DNA of 64,000 nucleotides, from assembly GCA_002633025.1 (NCBI GenBank), contig NMRB01000253.1, forward strand, positions 253,504-317,503. The letters are read 5' to 3'. The notes beneath the pieces were generated by a model. The model worked only from the letters and a program-made list of their open reading frames with translations. It ran no database searches and was not told the origin of the DNA. Of this stretch, positions 45,248 to 58,829 are shown in pieces. The DNA comes from Notospermus geniculatus. Its lineage: Eukaryota; Nemertea; Pilidiophora; Heteronemertea; Lineidae. The first letter of the stretch is position 1; the number at the start of each line of letters is the position of its first letter. The position numbers and the translations under genes were made by a program.

Positions 45248-46681
45248 TGTGATTTAATTGAATAGACCAAAAGCAGGCGGGAGACAAATCTAGCTGTGAG
45301 TCTGTCGGTAACTGTTTCAAAAAGTGATATGCACTGATAATACGAGACATTTGTAATGAATGCTGTAGAAGACAAGGGTCCCATGAGAAAACCTGTTCCA
45401 GCCATGAGATCAGCCATGTCGGCTGCAGTGTAACGTTCAAATAGTCGGATTGCATGGAAATTGAAGAAAAAATGTCATATTTGCTGTCACCATTTGGTCT
45501 GACGAGTATCGAAATGAAATCCCTGGGCCACATTATGTCATCGACAAGAAATATGATGTTCATGCCATTAGACTTTTAAAAATATCTGACTCGAGTTCGA
45601 GGCATTTCTCGGCTCCTCATGCCTAGGGGAAATCTGTAGATGGATTCCATGCAGCATCTCATTAAAAAACATTGGTTTGTGTGAACTTGAAGAAACTGTC
45701 GGAAACATAGCTTTTTTTTACCCCCATGGAAATTGAACCAGCGAGGTAGCATTCTTTAACAGAAGCGACAAGCCCGTTGATCAACCAAATCTATGTGTCA
45801 CTGTCAGTATACTTTCATAGACATTTTAAACATCCACAAAACACGTATATAAAAGAACATCTGCAACAGTTGAAGACCTGGGATATAAGCCTATTGGCTT
45901 GTGATGTGTGTGATTCCTCAGGATGTTCTAATGAAGAAAAAAGTCATCAACAATAATATTACTGTGATCTAGAACATGCTGATACTTGTTTCATTATCTT
46001 GATGAAAAATGCTGTAAGCTTTGTCCATAAACAAACGCTTCCAATTGATGTCTCCTCGTCTTCTGGGGGTACTGCGCCAGGCTGTCAGTTTTTCCTTTAT
46101 CTAAGTTATTTACATGAGTGAACTATGATTGGTTGATATTTATCACCTAATTCACAGTCTCCAGTCAAGTGGATTGTTTGAATGCAAATCAACCAATGAA
46201 CTGCCTGTAACAGCTTTTAAAAGCACAGCTGCTCCCCCTTTTGAAAGAAACCATAAGTACACAATTGTGTTTTGGCGGAAACGGTGTTCATATGTGTTGG
46301 GCCTTTGTAAGATGATACATCCTCTGATACTGCCTCTCCACAAAGAATTATTGGTGGAGGGAACACGTTGCCTGCACCTTTTACCATTTTAACCTTTGTT
46401 GAAATCTGTGGGTAGGATTTACACTTGCTGCTGAGCGTGTTTGAAATCTGAACTGGGCACTTTTTGTCAAAGTTTGATTTCTGGGGTATTTATTCAACAT
46501 GTCATGATGGACTGGAAAATCTTTTGATAATGTCCTGTGAGGTATATAGTGACTATTAATAGAGAGGCTCAACAGGTTGCAGAGCAACTCGTCTGGTGTT
46601 CCCTTCCTTGAATCAGAATCAACTGGTGTTTGCAAGGTATACCCTTGTCTCTCATACTGGCATAGTGGACGTCACCATCTC
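45248..46681. other. Unassigned non-coding stretch
   Basis: No supported exon or repeat. Confidence 0.45.
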
Positions 46682-46960
46682 AGTACACTCGGCCCCAGTG
46701 TGTATCCAAAGTCCCGGTCTTCCTCGCACTGGCACATTTGGGGCTTAAAAGCCGTGAACACCACTAGATGGCGCTCACTGGGCTCCAGCCAATCACCACG
46801 CTTTCTCACTCGGAAGTTCCGCGGAACTAAGCGAAATGAGAAGTGCCTTGTGAAGTGCTGCCACCACGCAGTCTTCTCAACTGTTAATCTCTAAAAGAGC
46901 CAGACACGGAGTGTGACTTACCGAAGGGGTGAACCCGTAGCGTCTGGCCAAGCGACTGCC
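46682..46960 (-). repeat. Dispersed repeat, copy B
   Basis: Opposite-orientation copy of 8721-9018 with islands of strong match (ctcggccccagtgtgtatcc, ctccagccaatcaccacgct, gtgtgacttaccgaaggggt, gtagcgtctggcca). The frame at 46577-46894 is repeat-derived. Confidence 0.8.
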
Positions 46961-47965
46961 ATCTCAGAGGCTGGTTTGATTCCTCTGCAAGTGCGATTAA
47001 CATGAAAAAGAGTCCGGGGTTTGATACATTTCTTTCAAGTTTCTGGTTCCTATTGCACAGTGTTACATATCATCATGAAATACATCTTCACTTGATTTTT
47101 TGAGGCCCAACAAGCAGTGCTCTCGGGCAGCTACACACTTTCTTGAAGGAACGTAGCAGGTGTCTGAGTGTTCTCACGGAGTTACTGCATGGTCTTTCAT
47201 GTGTCTTTTGTGATATTGGTAGAATAATTTCAATCATGTCTACATCTACACTGAATCTCTTTGATTGCATTCACATGGCTTATCCCCACTGTTATTTAAT
47301 ACAGTCCTTTCAATTAATAAAATTAAGCATTAACTTTGAGCCAACATTCTAACTACGAAGTAGGTAATCAATTAAAATCCTGATCAAAGGACTGCTTGCT
47401 TTGTTGTTTGCATTTTAATCATAAGAGGCAAAAAATGTTCAAATTGCATCTTGAAAATGTTACGGAAGGTAGATTGTAACGGGAAACTGGAGATCATTTA
47501 AGAAATTACGGCAAGTGCAGACGTCTAATGATTTTATGAATAATTTTGTGACCATCCGTCTCAGTGTTCCTGAGAAATAGTGGTTTCTCTTTTTTTGTTA
47601 TGTTTTCTTTTGACCGCACTGGACCCTGCTGTTGTCGATTTCTTATATTCCCACAAGGCAATCATACGTCTGCAGCTATAAAATTCCCATATGTCTTGCA
47701 TACCCTGTTCATACAGTTGACACCCAAACTGCATAATTCTACCATACCATTTGTGGTTCAAACATGGTGCCTCATTAAAAGTGGGCTATTGGAAAGCCAT
47801 AGATTAGAAACACACCATTGCCATGTCATGTATTTCACTTCATTATTCAAACGAAGCCAGTATCGACTCAACTTGCCTCATATATAACAATGATTGGAGA
47901 AACTGCTTGGCGTATTCAAATGGCACTTGGGTCAATGGGTGTTTTTCACGAAGAACGGGAATATT
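46961..47965. other. Unassigned non-coding stretch
   Basis: No supported feature was recognised. Confidence 0.45.
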
Positions 47966-47970
47966 CACAA

Positions 47971-48141
47971 CAGGCGCGGATCCAGAATCATGGGAAAGAG
48001 GGGGCACAGCCAGCGCACATTGTGGAAAACCTCGGTCAGATTTTAATATCCTTTCGAAATTTCCCAGTCAATTTTAAAGATTTTCCACAAAATAGAGGGG
48101 GCACGGGCCGGGTGTGCCCCCCCCCCTTGGATCCGCGCCTG
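47971..48141. mobile_element. MITE, caggcgcggatcc family, 5-bp target duplication
   Basis: Ends caggcgcggatcc and ggatccgcgcctg are perfect inverted copies; cacaa flanks both sides (47966-47970, 48142-48146). Same family as 45067-45242. Confidence 0.93.
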
Positions 48142-48146
48142 CACAA

Positions 48147-50611
48147 GACATCATTTTGGTAATTCTCAACCGTTATGAGTTGGTAGCTCCTGGGATCTTT
48201 AAATCATGTTCCTTTGGGAAGTTTACAGTGATAGAAGATGTTTAGATGATTTTGCACAGGGTTGATAAATGGAAATTGTGATACAAGTACTGTACATCCA
48301 GAATATTTGTGGACAGTTCCCCTGTTGTGAACTGCACATTCTATATGGAAATTCTTGGATGTTGAGGATTTGCTTGAAGCAGACGGCTTTGTGTATGCTA
48401 GACTAAATTGGGCAGTCTGGCATTCCAATCTTCCCGGCATCATTCTATTTCCATTCCTATATACCCAGATCAGAACGTTCATAAATAATCTGGCCAGCCT
48501 TTGATTATTCACAACGCTCTATAACATGCATGATTAATCTACTATACCCATGACTTTCATTCCATGTTAACAGGTTGAGGACCATATGTATGCCAGTATC
48601 ATTAACTTCTGCAAAATGCACTGGCAGGGGAGACTGAAGTCACCTCGTGTGCTGAAGGTCAGTGTAAATGAACCAATGGTCGACCTGATCAGATTGTTGG
48701 TCCGCTCAATCACGCATATACCTCTGTTCCTTATTCCACAAAGTCACCACTGACCGATGGGAATCCTATTTATCAACTGCAATATTCGCGACCATACCAA
48801 TTTATTATTTCTAGTCGTGAGTGGGATAGCATGCGATCTTGGCTAATTAAAATAATTGATCCCTTAATTAATTAATTGACACACAGACGGGGTATTGCTG
48901 CTCTGTTTGATTTACAGTGGTTACATTGAGGGATAGAGTGGCCGTTCTGTAGCCATGCATTAGTGAAGTGCATGCTGTAGCTGAATTTGCTGGACGTGGC
49001 TTGCCGACTAAAAAAAGGTTTTCATCCTTTTTTTGTGAAAAAGTGGGGGAGGCTTTTATTTTTTATTTGTTCGTGGGCTGTTTGGTTCTTGTCGCCGATG
49101 GGATTATGGGAATCCGGCCAGCGTGAAAGTTTAATACATGTGGGCTGCAGTGCAACAGGTCGGTTGGTGCAGATGATATAAGTGACGCTATTGCTGCCAG
49201 GTAGCGTGCGTGCTAGATCGACGATCGATTGACGGTTGCTACTTGCATTTTTAAGACGTTTACCGAAAATTTCCAAAAACAGGGGCAGGAGCATTTTGAC
49301 AGGCGGGCGTTGATGAAAACCAACAAATTTTTTTTAGTCGACCTTAACAGTCAGGTGTTGGTCAACGCTTCCTTAGACCTAATTCACACAAAAATTACCA
49401 GGTGAGAGAATTGAAATGTCGAGTGTTTATTGATGAATTGATCTCCAAATCATCCAGGGGCTACGTTCAATGTAATGTAGACTGTACCCGTGTATACACA
49501 GATTAACTTAGTTGTAACAGTACCAGATACCAGATTCTGTAAATATTGTATGAAAATGAGTTCTGATTGTGTTGGCAAGGTTTCCATCTAGTGCATGTTT
49601 TATTGTTTGTGCATATTTTCCGCATCACCTGAGGAGAGATAAGATTTCACCCAATATCTATCATGTTTAGAAGCAACACTGGATCCTCACTCATAAATCA
49701 AGGACAAGGACCATTTGATTTAAAGTCATTGATACCACAAAGCACAAAAGAAATGTTCACTTCTTTTCTACAAAGCCTGCTCTGGCCGGTGTGAAATTGA
49801 AAAAACTTCCATTGGATTGTTTTCAGCTAATAGATGAGCGATGCTTACCATGGTTTCAGTTACAATTGAAGTGCCAACAGATGCCATCTCTTCAATCATC
49901 TATTATTTGTTTGTTTCATTGGAATCTGAGAACTTGCGCTTGGCAGAAAGTAAATGGGAAAGTTGTGTTTTTCTACAAGTATAGGAAGAATCTATGGATT
50001 CAGTGTACAGGGATCAGCATTTTGATAATTGTCTTTACACTGCTTCATTGAAGCAGAGCTCTAACCATCTGCCTGCAGAGCTTGAGGGCGAGCAGATATT
50101 ATGCCACTAACAGCCAAATGAGCAGACGCAGTCGAGATAAGAGAATTCAACATTCTGCCTCGCAGATATAAACACATTATACACAAAATCGATGAAAATG
50201 GACAACACTAAACTTTTTGACACACCCTGTAGAACTGGATAGTCATCTACTTACTGCAGTATCAACTCTCTGTGAAGAAGTTGTGGAAAATTTCAACTGT
50301 GCTAGTTTTTATGAATGAACAGCGAAAAACCTCCTGCAGTTCTCATAGCACAGGTTTTTGCCGACAAACCTCTGCCTGGAAGGTTATCTTTATGAACAGA
50401 TGAAAACCTGATTCGCATGGATCTGAACCTAACACTAGAGTTCCTGTTTAATGTCACGGTGTGAAAACTGATTCATAATATTATCAGAATGATGAAAGAA
50501 AATGATGGCGGACGACACTTGGGAGAGAAAAAAGTTAAAAAACATTACACGACATCGGCTTATGTTCCGTATTGAGGTGATCAAAATGTCAACAAGTATC
50601 TTGTCTTAATA
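48147..50611. other. Unassigned non-coding stretch
   Basis: Only simple ttaattaattaa sequence near 48863 stands out. No exon recognised. Confidence 0.45.
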
Positions 50612-50671
50612 GATTCTTCAGATGAGATATCGGCATCCAAGGATTCTTCAGATGAGATATCGGCATCCAAG
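50612..50671. repeat. 30-bp perfect tandem duplication
   Basis: Unit gattcttcagatgagatatc plus ggcatccaag occurs twice without change. Confidence 0.95.
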
Positions 50672-50688
50672 GTATCTCAAGGACTTAA

Positions 50689-50935
50689 AGATAATGTATC
50701 ACGGGTATTTTCGTGGGCCACGAAATTCATTGTTTATTTACATTTTGTTTGTTTATGTCCAGGCTTTCTTTGTCTTATGAGTAATTTGTTGGTAGCATGC
50801 CCCCTAGAAATTCTGCTGATTCCAAAAGTATTCATTTTGGTGGGTCGGCATGTCCCAAATCTCCGAAATAACATAGCGTAAACATCCATGTTTACAAACA
50901 TTGAATGTAAACAATGAAGTCGTGATACATTATCT
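50689..50935. mobile_element. TTAA-flanked MITE of 247 bp
   Basis: TTAA at 50685-50688 and 50936-50939. The ends agataatgtatcacg and cgtgatacattatct are perfect inverted copies, with inner aacaatga/tcattgtt and tttaca/tgtaaa pairs. The 139-codon minus-strand frame (50734-51153) is partly this element. Confidence 0.88.
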
Positions 50936-50939
50936 TTAA

Positions 50940-52854
50940 TGGTGTTCATTTTAATTAAGTTCACCCAGCATGCAGCAGACAGGATCGCTTTTAAATTATT
51001 GACTTCTGCCATGACAAGGGAATAGGACCTTTCCAGGGAAACTGGAATCCCTTGTTTCGTGTCGACACCCTGTAGAATGTTGAAAAATAAGAAAAAATTG
51101 ATATCCGGAGGCCTGTATGAATCCTTCAAACATAATGTGCATTTCATTGTCAACAGTCCCTTCTCGGTAATCAGTTCGCATGGCCCAGAATGCCATTAGT
51201 TTTTCTCATGGAAGCCATTATAGGAAGGAGACCTAAGAAGATTGGAAAGTCTTACTGTAATTCCTCCGTAGGTGGGGAATCTGACATGACTGAGAAAGAA
51301 AACAAAGGAGATGCTGCAAAGGAGAACATATTGGAAGACTAGAAAGTCACTTCTTTAAATTCCAAAAATTCCTTCGAAAAAGCTGCAAGTAACAGGATGT
51401 GTTTTTGTGCTACTTCTGCTGTGTTGACGCCAACCCAACGTCATCCCAAGTGTTCCATGACTGTTGGCATCGCTTTCTTGATGTCAGATTCAGAGTTGAC
51501 TCTCATTCTCTTTTTGTCTCTCCCAATAACACTTTTTTGTAGGTTGTACATGTAACACACCTTGTGTAACACATGGTTTCTTGAAGTTGGATTGAAAAAA
51601 AATGGAGACGCTTTCTTCTTTTCTTTTTTCTTTTGTATCAACAATGTTGATGGGTTTAGAGTTTGGGTTCCTGATGTGTTGCACGGTGGTCCAGGCTGTA
51701 AAACCTTTCTGTTATTGAGTTAAGAAAGCTACTAATCAAACAAATCTCTCTAATTTCACCTCCTCTGGTCCTAACCTCATGTCATTCCTTGTTCATTTCA
51801 GCGCTTTGGTGATTGTGTTGTAATATGATGGTAATCCGCATAATCAACACAGACATTGAAACACAGTTTGTCACATTGGTTTAGTGTCCCAAATGGTCTT
51901 TTTTGGTAATAGAATAATTGTTGCTGTGTTGGTAAATGGGTGATAAATAGGTTGATTGTTTAAACATATTCCTTCAAGAAAACTCTTCTCGGCAGTAGAC
52001 CAAGCTGCAGCTGCTTGGAGCTTCTCAAGCATGTGAATCTGGAGAGGACCTTACCATTCTGCCCCATTACTGTATAGAAGACAATCCACTCTAGGCAATA
52101 TATTCCTGTCAGCCTTTATGCTTCATTGACCTGTCCAATTAGAAACTTTGGTCCCTCCCTTTTTCTTCTTACCCATCTATGGAAGCGCTAAGCCATCTAT
52201 TGCAACTTTAGCCGCAGGCTAACTCCCCGCCGTCATACATTCCATGGCCATATAAGAAGACAGCAACTGTATTACTCAGAGATAAATCTTTTCATGTTGG
52301 TACAAATCATACAAAAATGTCATTTGCAAAACTGAATTGCAAAAAAGTCATTTCTAGAAACCTCCAAGTTAATGATGTGGACTTCTTTGTCAGAAGCATA
52401 GAAATTCATTCCCATTGACCGCAATCTTGTGTGCCTCATTTCTTTCATCAGAGGGACGGTTTAGTGACTAACTTGCTTCTCTTCCCTTTACACCGCAATC
52501 TTAAATCTCGGCTGGTTGCATTAACCAAAGCGTGATTTAGCATCCGACTGGCTCCTCCTAAATGTGATTATATTGGCAATGAATTGATTCGTCCTATTAT
52601 ATCGGCTTTTGGTCCCAGTTCCCTTTCAGACAAGTTATTAGCGTGTATTCTTGCTAGTCGTGTTCGGAGACGGAAACATGAGCCAGCGCTAATGACATCG
52701 AGATTATTCTGACAGAAACCGTGTCTGGTGACATGGCAAAATCCTTGTTTGTATTGCAGAAGGGGTATGGATTTCTTAACCCCTCTAAAGATTACAACCT
52801 GATGATTTCTCTCCTTTCTTCACACCCCAAAAAGTCACAGGTCAACTGCAAAAT
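50940..52854. other. Unassigned non-coding stretch
   Basis: No supported feature recognised. Confidence 0.45.
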
Positions 52855-52863
52855 GACTTGTTG

Positions 52864-52967
52864 CATCCTCCCACAGCAGGGCTTTGGTCTCGTTCCTCTT
52901 TATACACTCGACACAAAGTGCGAGTGGTGAAAGGGAGCGAGGTAAAATTCCCTGCTGTGGGAGGATG
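52864..52967. mobile_element. 104-bp element with 9-bp target duplication
   Basis: The ends catcctcccacagcaggg and ccctgctgtgggaggatg are perfect inverted copies. The 9-bp word gacttgttg flanks both sides (52855-52863, 52968-52976). Nine-bp duplications are typical of Mutator-like elements; the assignment rests on that length alone. Confidence 0.85.
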
Positions 52968-52976
52968 GACTTGTTG

Positions 52977-55900
52977 AAACTATTGATATACAGGATCGTA
53001 CCTTGATAATGACCAAAATATGAATATGACCGTGGCATTCACAATGGCCAACTTTATGCGTGGATCAAAAGCAGCATGGATGTACTGGTCTCTTGTTTAT
53101 TTGGTCAGTGACCTATCTTTCACCTTGACCTACATTTCACCTTGACCTACATTGTTGTAAGTCTCATCCCATCAGATGTGAAATTTACCTATCACGAACA
53201 TTGATCAACTTTCTTCAAGCCTTGTCATTATTGTTATAAGATTTTCTACATACAAGTAGGGTATCTTGTGGCAATATAATCCTAACTGCCAATCTTTATC
53301 AGCAGTGTTTGTAGTCCACAGCCATGATTGGTTGAATACTAGACAAATCGTATTTGCCTTGACATGTTTCGTTGAGATGGCTTGGATTTATATGCTCGAA
53401 GAAGCAATTGTAGGCATACGAAAATGGACGTATTCTCATTTTGGGAGGATTTACTCCATGGCTGCTATGGTAATGCGTTCGATGGATTGTCAACCTTTGA
53501 CTTTTCAGAACCCTGTTTGAGTGCTGCAATAAGACGCTGATAAGCCTGTCAAGAGGCTGATTTTTTGCTTGGTTCTCCTTTGAATGTCAAAGTGGTGGAT
53601 TTGGCCGTTTTGCTTCAAGTATAAATGACAGACACCTGTTGGCTGTTAAGACGGATCATGTTTTAGCTTTGTAAGGTGATGTCTTTGGCGGCGCCATGGA
53701 ACTCCTTAATGACCGAATGGAGAATGAAGGACAGCCTTTTATGTTTAAAACGAAAGAGAGCTCGCCAGTCTATTGCCACGAGGTGTATTCCTAACAGGCT
53801 CGGTGTCACGTACTGGAAAGAGACATCCTTGGTCTTCATCTGCTTTGAAAGCAGACCTTGAATGCTTCAGACAGCTTCTTTTTTGGAGTTGTGTACTCTG
53901 AAGGAAATTAAAGACTTCAAAGAGGTAAGAATATTTGCTTTGTTGCTAGGATTTGTCTTCCTATCATCTTCGACTAACAAGTGACTCCAGGCACTAAAAC
54001 TTTCTCAGGCAAAGCCAATGATCAAATGTCTCCAAAAAAATGATATGAAGAGCTAATTTCTATTGAGGAGTTCATAATGCATGAGGGCAAAAGACAGACA
54101 GTTTCAGATAACAAAGAAATGCTCATTGGTCCAACTTATGAACGTACTGCCACAAGTCAAAGAAATGCTGCAAAAATGGTATCGTCATGTTTTCAAAAGT
54201 AAGCTGTGTGTAATTTTGTGGTAATGTACATAATTAATCTCGAAATGTTTTCATTAGTGTATGGTTGCTGCAATTGAAGGATCTTGGCAAAGGGCAAAAT
54301 TGTACCACATCCAACTCCATCAGGAAAGTATTGGAAAAACAGTATGAAAGAAGTTAGCAGTAACAAAGGAAAACCCTGCCAGTTTTTTTTGCGTTTGAGC
54401 AACTCGACCATTGGTAATGAAAATTTGAGAAGTCTGTGCCCCAGAGTGTGTCTCCTTTGAAAAAAAGCAATATATCAAGAAAGAGGCTTATAGCTATAGC
54501 TATATATTATTTGAGAGATTTTTTGCATTTGACTGTAGAAAAGAATTAATCAGGTGTGGGCTGAGAATATGGTAAACATGATCACCTTTCTTGTTTGGAG
54601 GGACGGATTATCTTACATGGTGGGACAACAGAAGAAACAGCTCAACACATTTGGAATATTCTGTCGAAGGCCAAGAAGAAGGGCAACATGGAGTTGATAA
54701 TTTCCAATTTGAACAAATGTTTTGATATGTCTTAATGGTCATTATCTGACAAAATGGGCGTATTCAAAAAGGGTGATCATCGCGCGATTAAGACTAAGAC
54801 ACAAAATCTAAGTACATTCTCTGAAGCAAACAAGAAGGAATTTCACTAAATGGCTTTCTCATGGTTATAGAACTCAAAACATTTGGATGTCTAGATCAAC
54901 GCAGTTTTGTCCAGAGACACCAGTTGCAACATAGAAAGGAAAATCCATTCATTATCCAGCATGATGCAGTCTTTCTATCACTTATTCAAAAACACTGTTA
55001 GTTTGCCACTGGCATTTTCTCTTCTCATTATTTCTGCATCATCTTTTTCGAATCAAAACATTCCATATTTTTAATGCCATTTACTGGCAACTTCAAGTCT
55101 TTCACTATATTCACCACATTTGTAATTGACGGCAATGAATTGGACAAAGAAATGTCAGATGGATTGTTGTTTCATTTTGATAGAGCTGACTCCAACCAGG
55201 AGAGAATCGACACCTCAGGAATGACACATGGTGAGATTTCCACCGTTTCAATCAGACAGCCAAGGCACCTCAGGATATTCTGCCCCTTCTCATATCTACA
55301 TGTATACGCCAGATTAATCCGTAGCTCCATAAGGCACGTTCCCTTGTTCCATCCAAATCCAATCCAATTGCCAAATCCTCTATGAAGGGTATTACAGCCA
55401 ACGATCACGGATCACTGAGATCTGCCATTTTATCTGCAAGGCCAATGGTCGTCCCTCAAGACCTGATTACATGGCAGAGACAACATCATACGTTTCCCAT
55501 AGATTTCCTACGAGATATCAACTTCATCAATTCCAGCAAAAAAGTTTTCTTCCAGCGTTGAAAGTAATCAGTTTTGTCATCAGGACGCATCTGTCATTGT
55601 TGCTGTTGATTGCAATTTTTCACTTACGGGTGAATTTTTGGCACTTAACTCATTGGAAGATTGTGACAACAAATTTTACCTGCAACAAAGGTTTCATCTC
55701 TAAAGCCAAAGTATAGACTGCAAATTTCTGCATCCACGTACAACTTTGTGCTCAAGGCTTGTTGGGTTTATCTCCTGTCACTAAGTATCAAGGATAAGTA
55801 TACATCCCCTAATACTTCAGCCATTTTGGCACGTTTGGGAAATGCTGAGACTTTTATGGAAACTTCTGTATCCTAATCCATTGAAACTTGGTGACAAGGA

Positions 55901-57436
55901 TTATTGGAAAAGGAATTAGGGTTGCCACCATTTCATCAGCCTATACCTCATATCTCACCTGACTAAGATCAAATCACACACCAAGTTGCCAGGACTTGAG
56001 ATAAGTTTCTGAGAGTATTTAGTTCAGAGAGATTTTTATATGGTAGTACCAAAAATATTTTTGGTAGTACTGAGATTGCTGCATAGCTAGTGGTGAAATG
56101 TGGGCCACTTCTGTCAAATGAAAGTATAGAGTAATTTTTTCCATACAGGCCCTGTGGTGATTTCAAAATCACTTGCTTCAGCTTTTCTCATTATCCACGA
56201 ATGCTGCCCTGCGAGACCACAAGCCCTAGTCACTCATGCACTTCCACCACTTTGACTAACAGTTTTGCCACACCAGTATCTATGAGACCCTAGATGTCAG
56301 TGCGAACTGGTGTGGAAGTAAGTACCAGTCGAGCCTTTACTGTGCATCACAGTAACTGCTTTAGGGTAAGGCTGAGGCTTAGTTGATACAGCAGTCACTT
56401 TCATTTGAGAGCCTCTCTGATTTAGTGCTGTTTCTCTCATGCTGACAGCAGTTGGTCTTCAACAAAGACGGATCTTGACTGCATGACTGGAGACATGCCA
56501 CGGCTAACACAGAGAAGTTTCTGGGGACAACGGAGAAAGAAAGGCTTTAATGACGTAGCAACAATGAGAAATCTGTGTTTAGCTTAGCACCTGGCTGTGA
56601 CCATCCAACTTACAACGTCTGTTTAGCCATTTAACATCTGCTTCTTTCCTTTCATGATGTTGTCTCAACGGGTTGCAGTTCGGTAGCTTTCCGCGTTAAA
56701 CTTGTGGGCTCTAACTCTGCTAATGAACATCTAAATTACTCATAAGAAGCAGTCCCCCACTTCGAAAATCACAGCATGGAGAATGACCTCACTAATAAAA
56801 AAAGGTCAAAGGTGTCCCTGATTGACTTTTAATTTTGATTCTTCCAATACATCACGAATGGGAACAACCTGAAATCTCATGTTCGTCCTACTTAGTTAAT
56901 CAGCACAACCAGCTCCCTAAAATCATGTTTGGTAAATGAATGTAATCGTGAAAGAGAGGCACCATCAAACAGGATATGAGGAAACATGTTTATCGCAGTA
57001 CAACGGAATTTATTGTTTGAACTCCAGGAGTGATTCGATATTTCGACAGTGGGGGACACATAAATGACTAGGTTTCTCCGTCAATATTGCTCTAATGGTG
57101 CTTTCCTTTGGCAAGGAGATCTGTCATGCTGTGTCAAAAGCTATTGAGTTTCGCTCTTTGACATTCCATTTGGTTTCAACTACATAACTGGGAATAGTAA
57201 GCAAATTTGATTTGGCATGTTCTCATGATCTGCTGTGTGACTGGATATCTGATGCTTTTGGTGAGAATTCCATATGACCCTAGACACTTGCGTTCCTGAA
57301 CTTGTCATACTTCAGTGCTACACCTATTCCGTAGGGTGGATAACCATATCCTCGTAGGGGCCTTCAAAACAGAGTGATATCAGCAGAATCTGGACGATAA
57401 CCACAAAATGGTGAAGGTATAGTATGCAAGCAGCAG
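52977..57436. other. Unassigned non-coding stretch
   Basis: Small structures only: a 17-bp tandem (catttcaccttgaccta) near 53130, a 10-bp-arm palindrome at about 56043, and a small hairpin (ccacaccagt / actggtgtgg) at about 56269-56315. No exon with a recognisable domain. Confidence 0.4.
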
Positions 57437-57824
57437 ATAAAGCAAATCGCTCGCGGGGTTTGTTGACAGTTGTTTGTTGACATGTCCTCAATATCAAGCA
57501 CCGTTTTGAGAAAAAGGCGAAAGAAGGATTTTAGTTTAATGGGAAATGCATTAGACAGCCAAACTTCGGAGGCGTATTTTGCAAAATCTGCCGCTTCGAA
57601 ATCAATGTGAATAGTACAAAATGGATTACTGACATTTTCAAATTCAGTCGGTCAAAATGTACGTTTTAACAAATTTTTAATGGAACATCGTCCCCAGGTG
57701 CACGTTCGCATATTTGCACAGGTTTTGCCTATGACTGGAGCACGGCTTTGCCTGAAGGCTAGATTCACTCTATGGGAGGTACCATCAAAAATCAAAACAA
57801 ACCCCGCGAGTCATTCGCTTTAAA
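57437..57824. mobile_element. Probable MITE of about 385 bp
   Basis: The left agcaaatcgctcgcggggtt with tgtt is answered by aacaaaccccgcgagtcattcgct on the right (in part). The right end is followed by TTAA-like sequence (ctttaaaa); the left shows ataa, so a decayed TTAA target is possible. Confidence 0.6.
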
Positions 57825-58683
57825 AGCATTGTAGAAAGTGAAATGAACTGTGTGACAACAAGCGTTAGGTCCATCATATTTCTGTCGGCCCTTATGATGG
57901 TCCTTCTGACTTTCAACCTCCACCACTAGAGTTTCTCTTTTCACTTTACAAACCACTCTCAAATCATTGAAGGATGTCTCCAATAATGGAAACTGACAAT
58001 GTCTACAATGTGATTTGATCGATTTTGATTTCATACCCAATTATATAATTTACTCTCCACTGTATCCACCTTAGCAGTTATATTGCCCTGTTTTTGAATT
58101 AAGGTGGCTGGGATTTGAAAAGGTCAGCCGTAATGGAGGGGTTATAAAATAAGCCCTTGTCAAACTTTGTACATTTATTTCATTTGAGAGATTATCTGAG
58201 GATCAATGTAGAGAGTGTTTCATCTCAGTCTGGAGAGTAATTTGACTTGGAATTGGAAGTGACTTTGATTTGGGATTTTAAATTACTTTGACATTAGTGA
58301 GATTGTTAGAACTGGATCCAGGCAATTGTGAGTAAGATGTATGATCTCTCTGGTATTGGATGGGTAGGATCTTTGGTTTGTTCTTGGTTTGTAGTTGGTC
58401 GTAGTTGTGGTTTCATAGAGGGAATGATTTCAGTTTCATTGTTGGTTTTGTATGAGGTAGGGTTTATAGTTGCGTCATAGTCTCTCCGCCAGGAGGATCT
58501 TAGCTGAATTCACCATTGGGGAATTTCGATATGAGAAGTTTCTAATAACAATCCAGTTAGGTAGAATAGAAGTAGGCCTACTTTGCTTTCACTAAATCAG
58601 CCATGCTGTTCTTTATAGGTGACCGGAAATTAGCAATATTACTTCATAAAGATATGTAAATTTCAGGTAATGAATGTATAATG
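57825..58683. other. Unassigned non-coding stretch
   Basis: No supported feature recognised. Confidence 0.4.
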
Positions 58684-58696
58684 CTAATTGTACAGG

Positions 58697-58829
58697 ATTT
58701 GGCCTAGTGGTTAGGCGTACTGCCCCTTAGTGCTGGCGACGGATTGATGCCTCATGCGAGGGTCCATGGGTTCGAATCTGGTAGGAAGCAATGTCTTTCA
58801 CCTTAGAAACCCGATTTCTATTTCATGTT
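58697..58829 (+). mobile_element. tRNA-derived SINE with 13-bp target duplication
   Basis: The A-box-like tggcctagtggttagg (from about 58700) and B-box-like gggttcgaatctgg (about 58770) are spaced somewhat wider than in a tRNA. Identical ctaattgtacagg flanks both sides (58684-58696, 58830-58842), as expected of LINE-driven insertion. The tRNA-like part does not close into a clean acceptor stem, so this is a SINE and not a tRNA gene. Confidence 0.82.

Noticed and set aside
50734-51153. 139-codon minus-strand frame
   Set aside because: Its C-terminal part is a TTAA-flanked MITE; no domain recognised.
58697-58829. Possible tRNA gene
   Set aside because: A and B boxes are present but the stems do not close and the unit is flanked by a 13-bp target duplication; it is a SINE.
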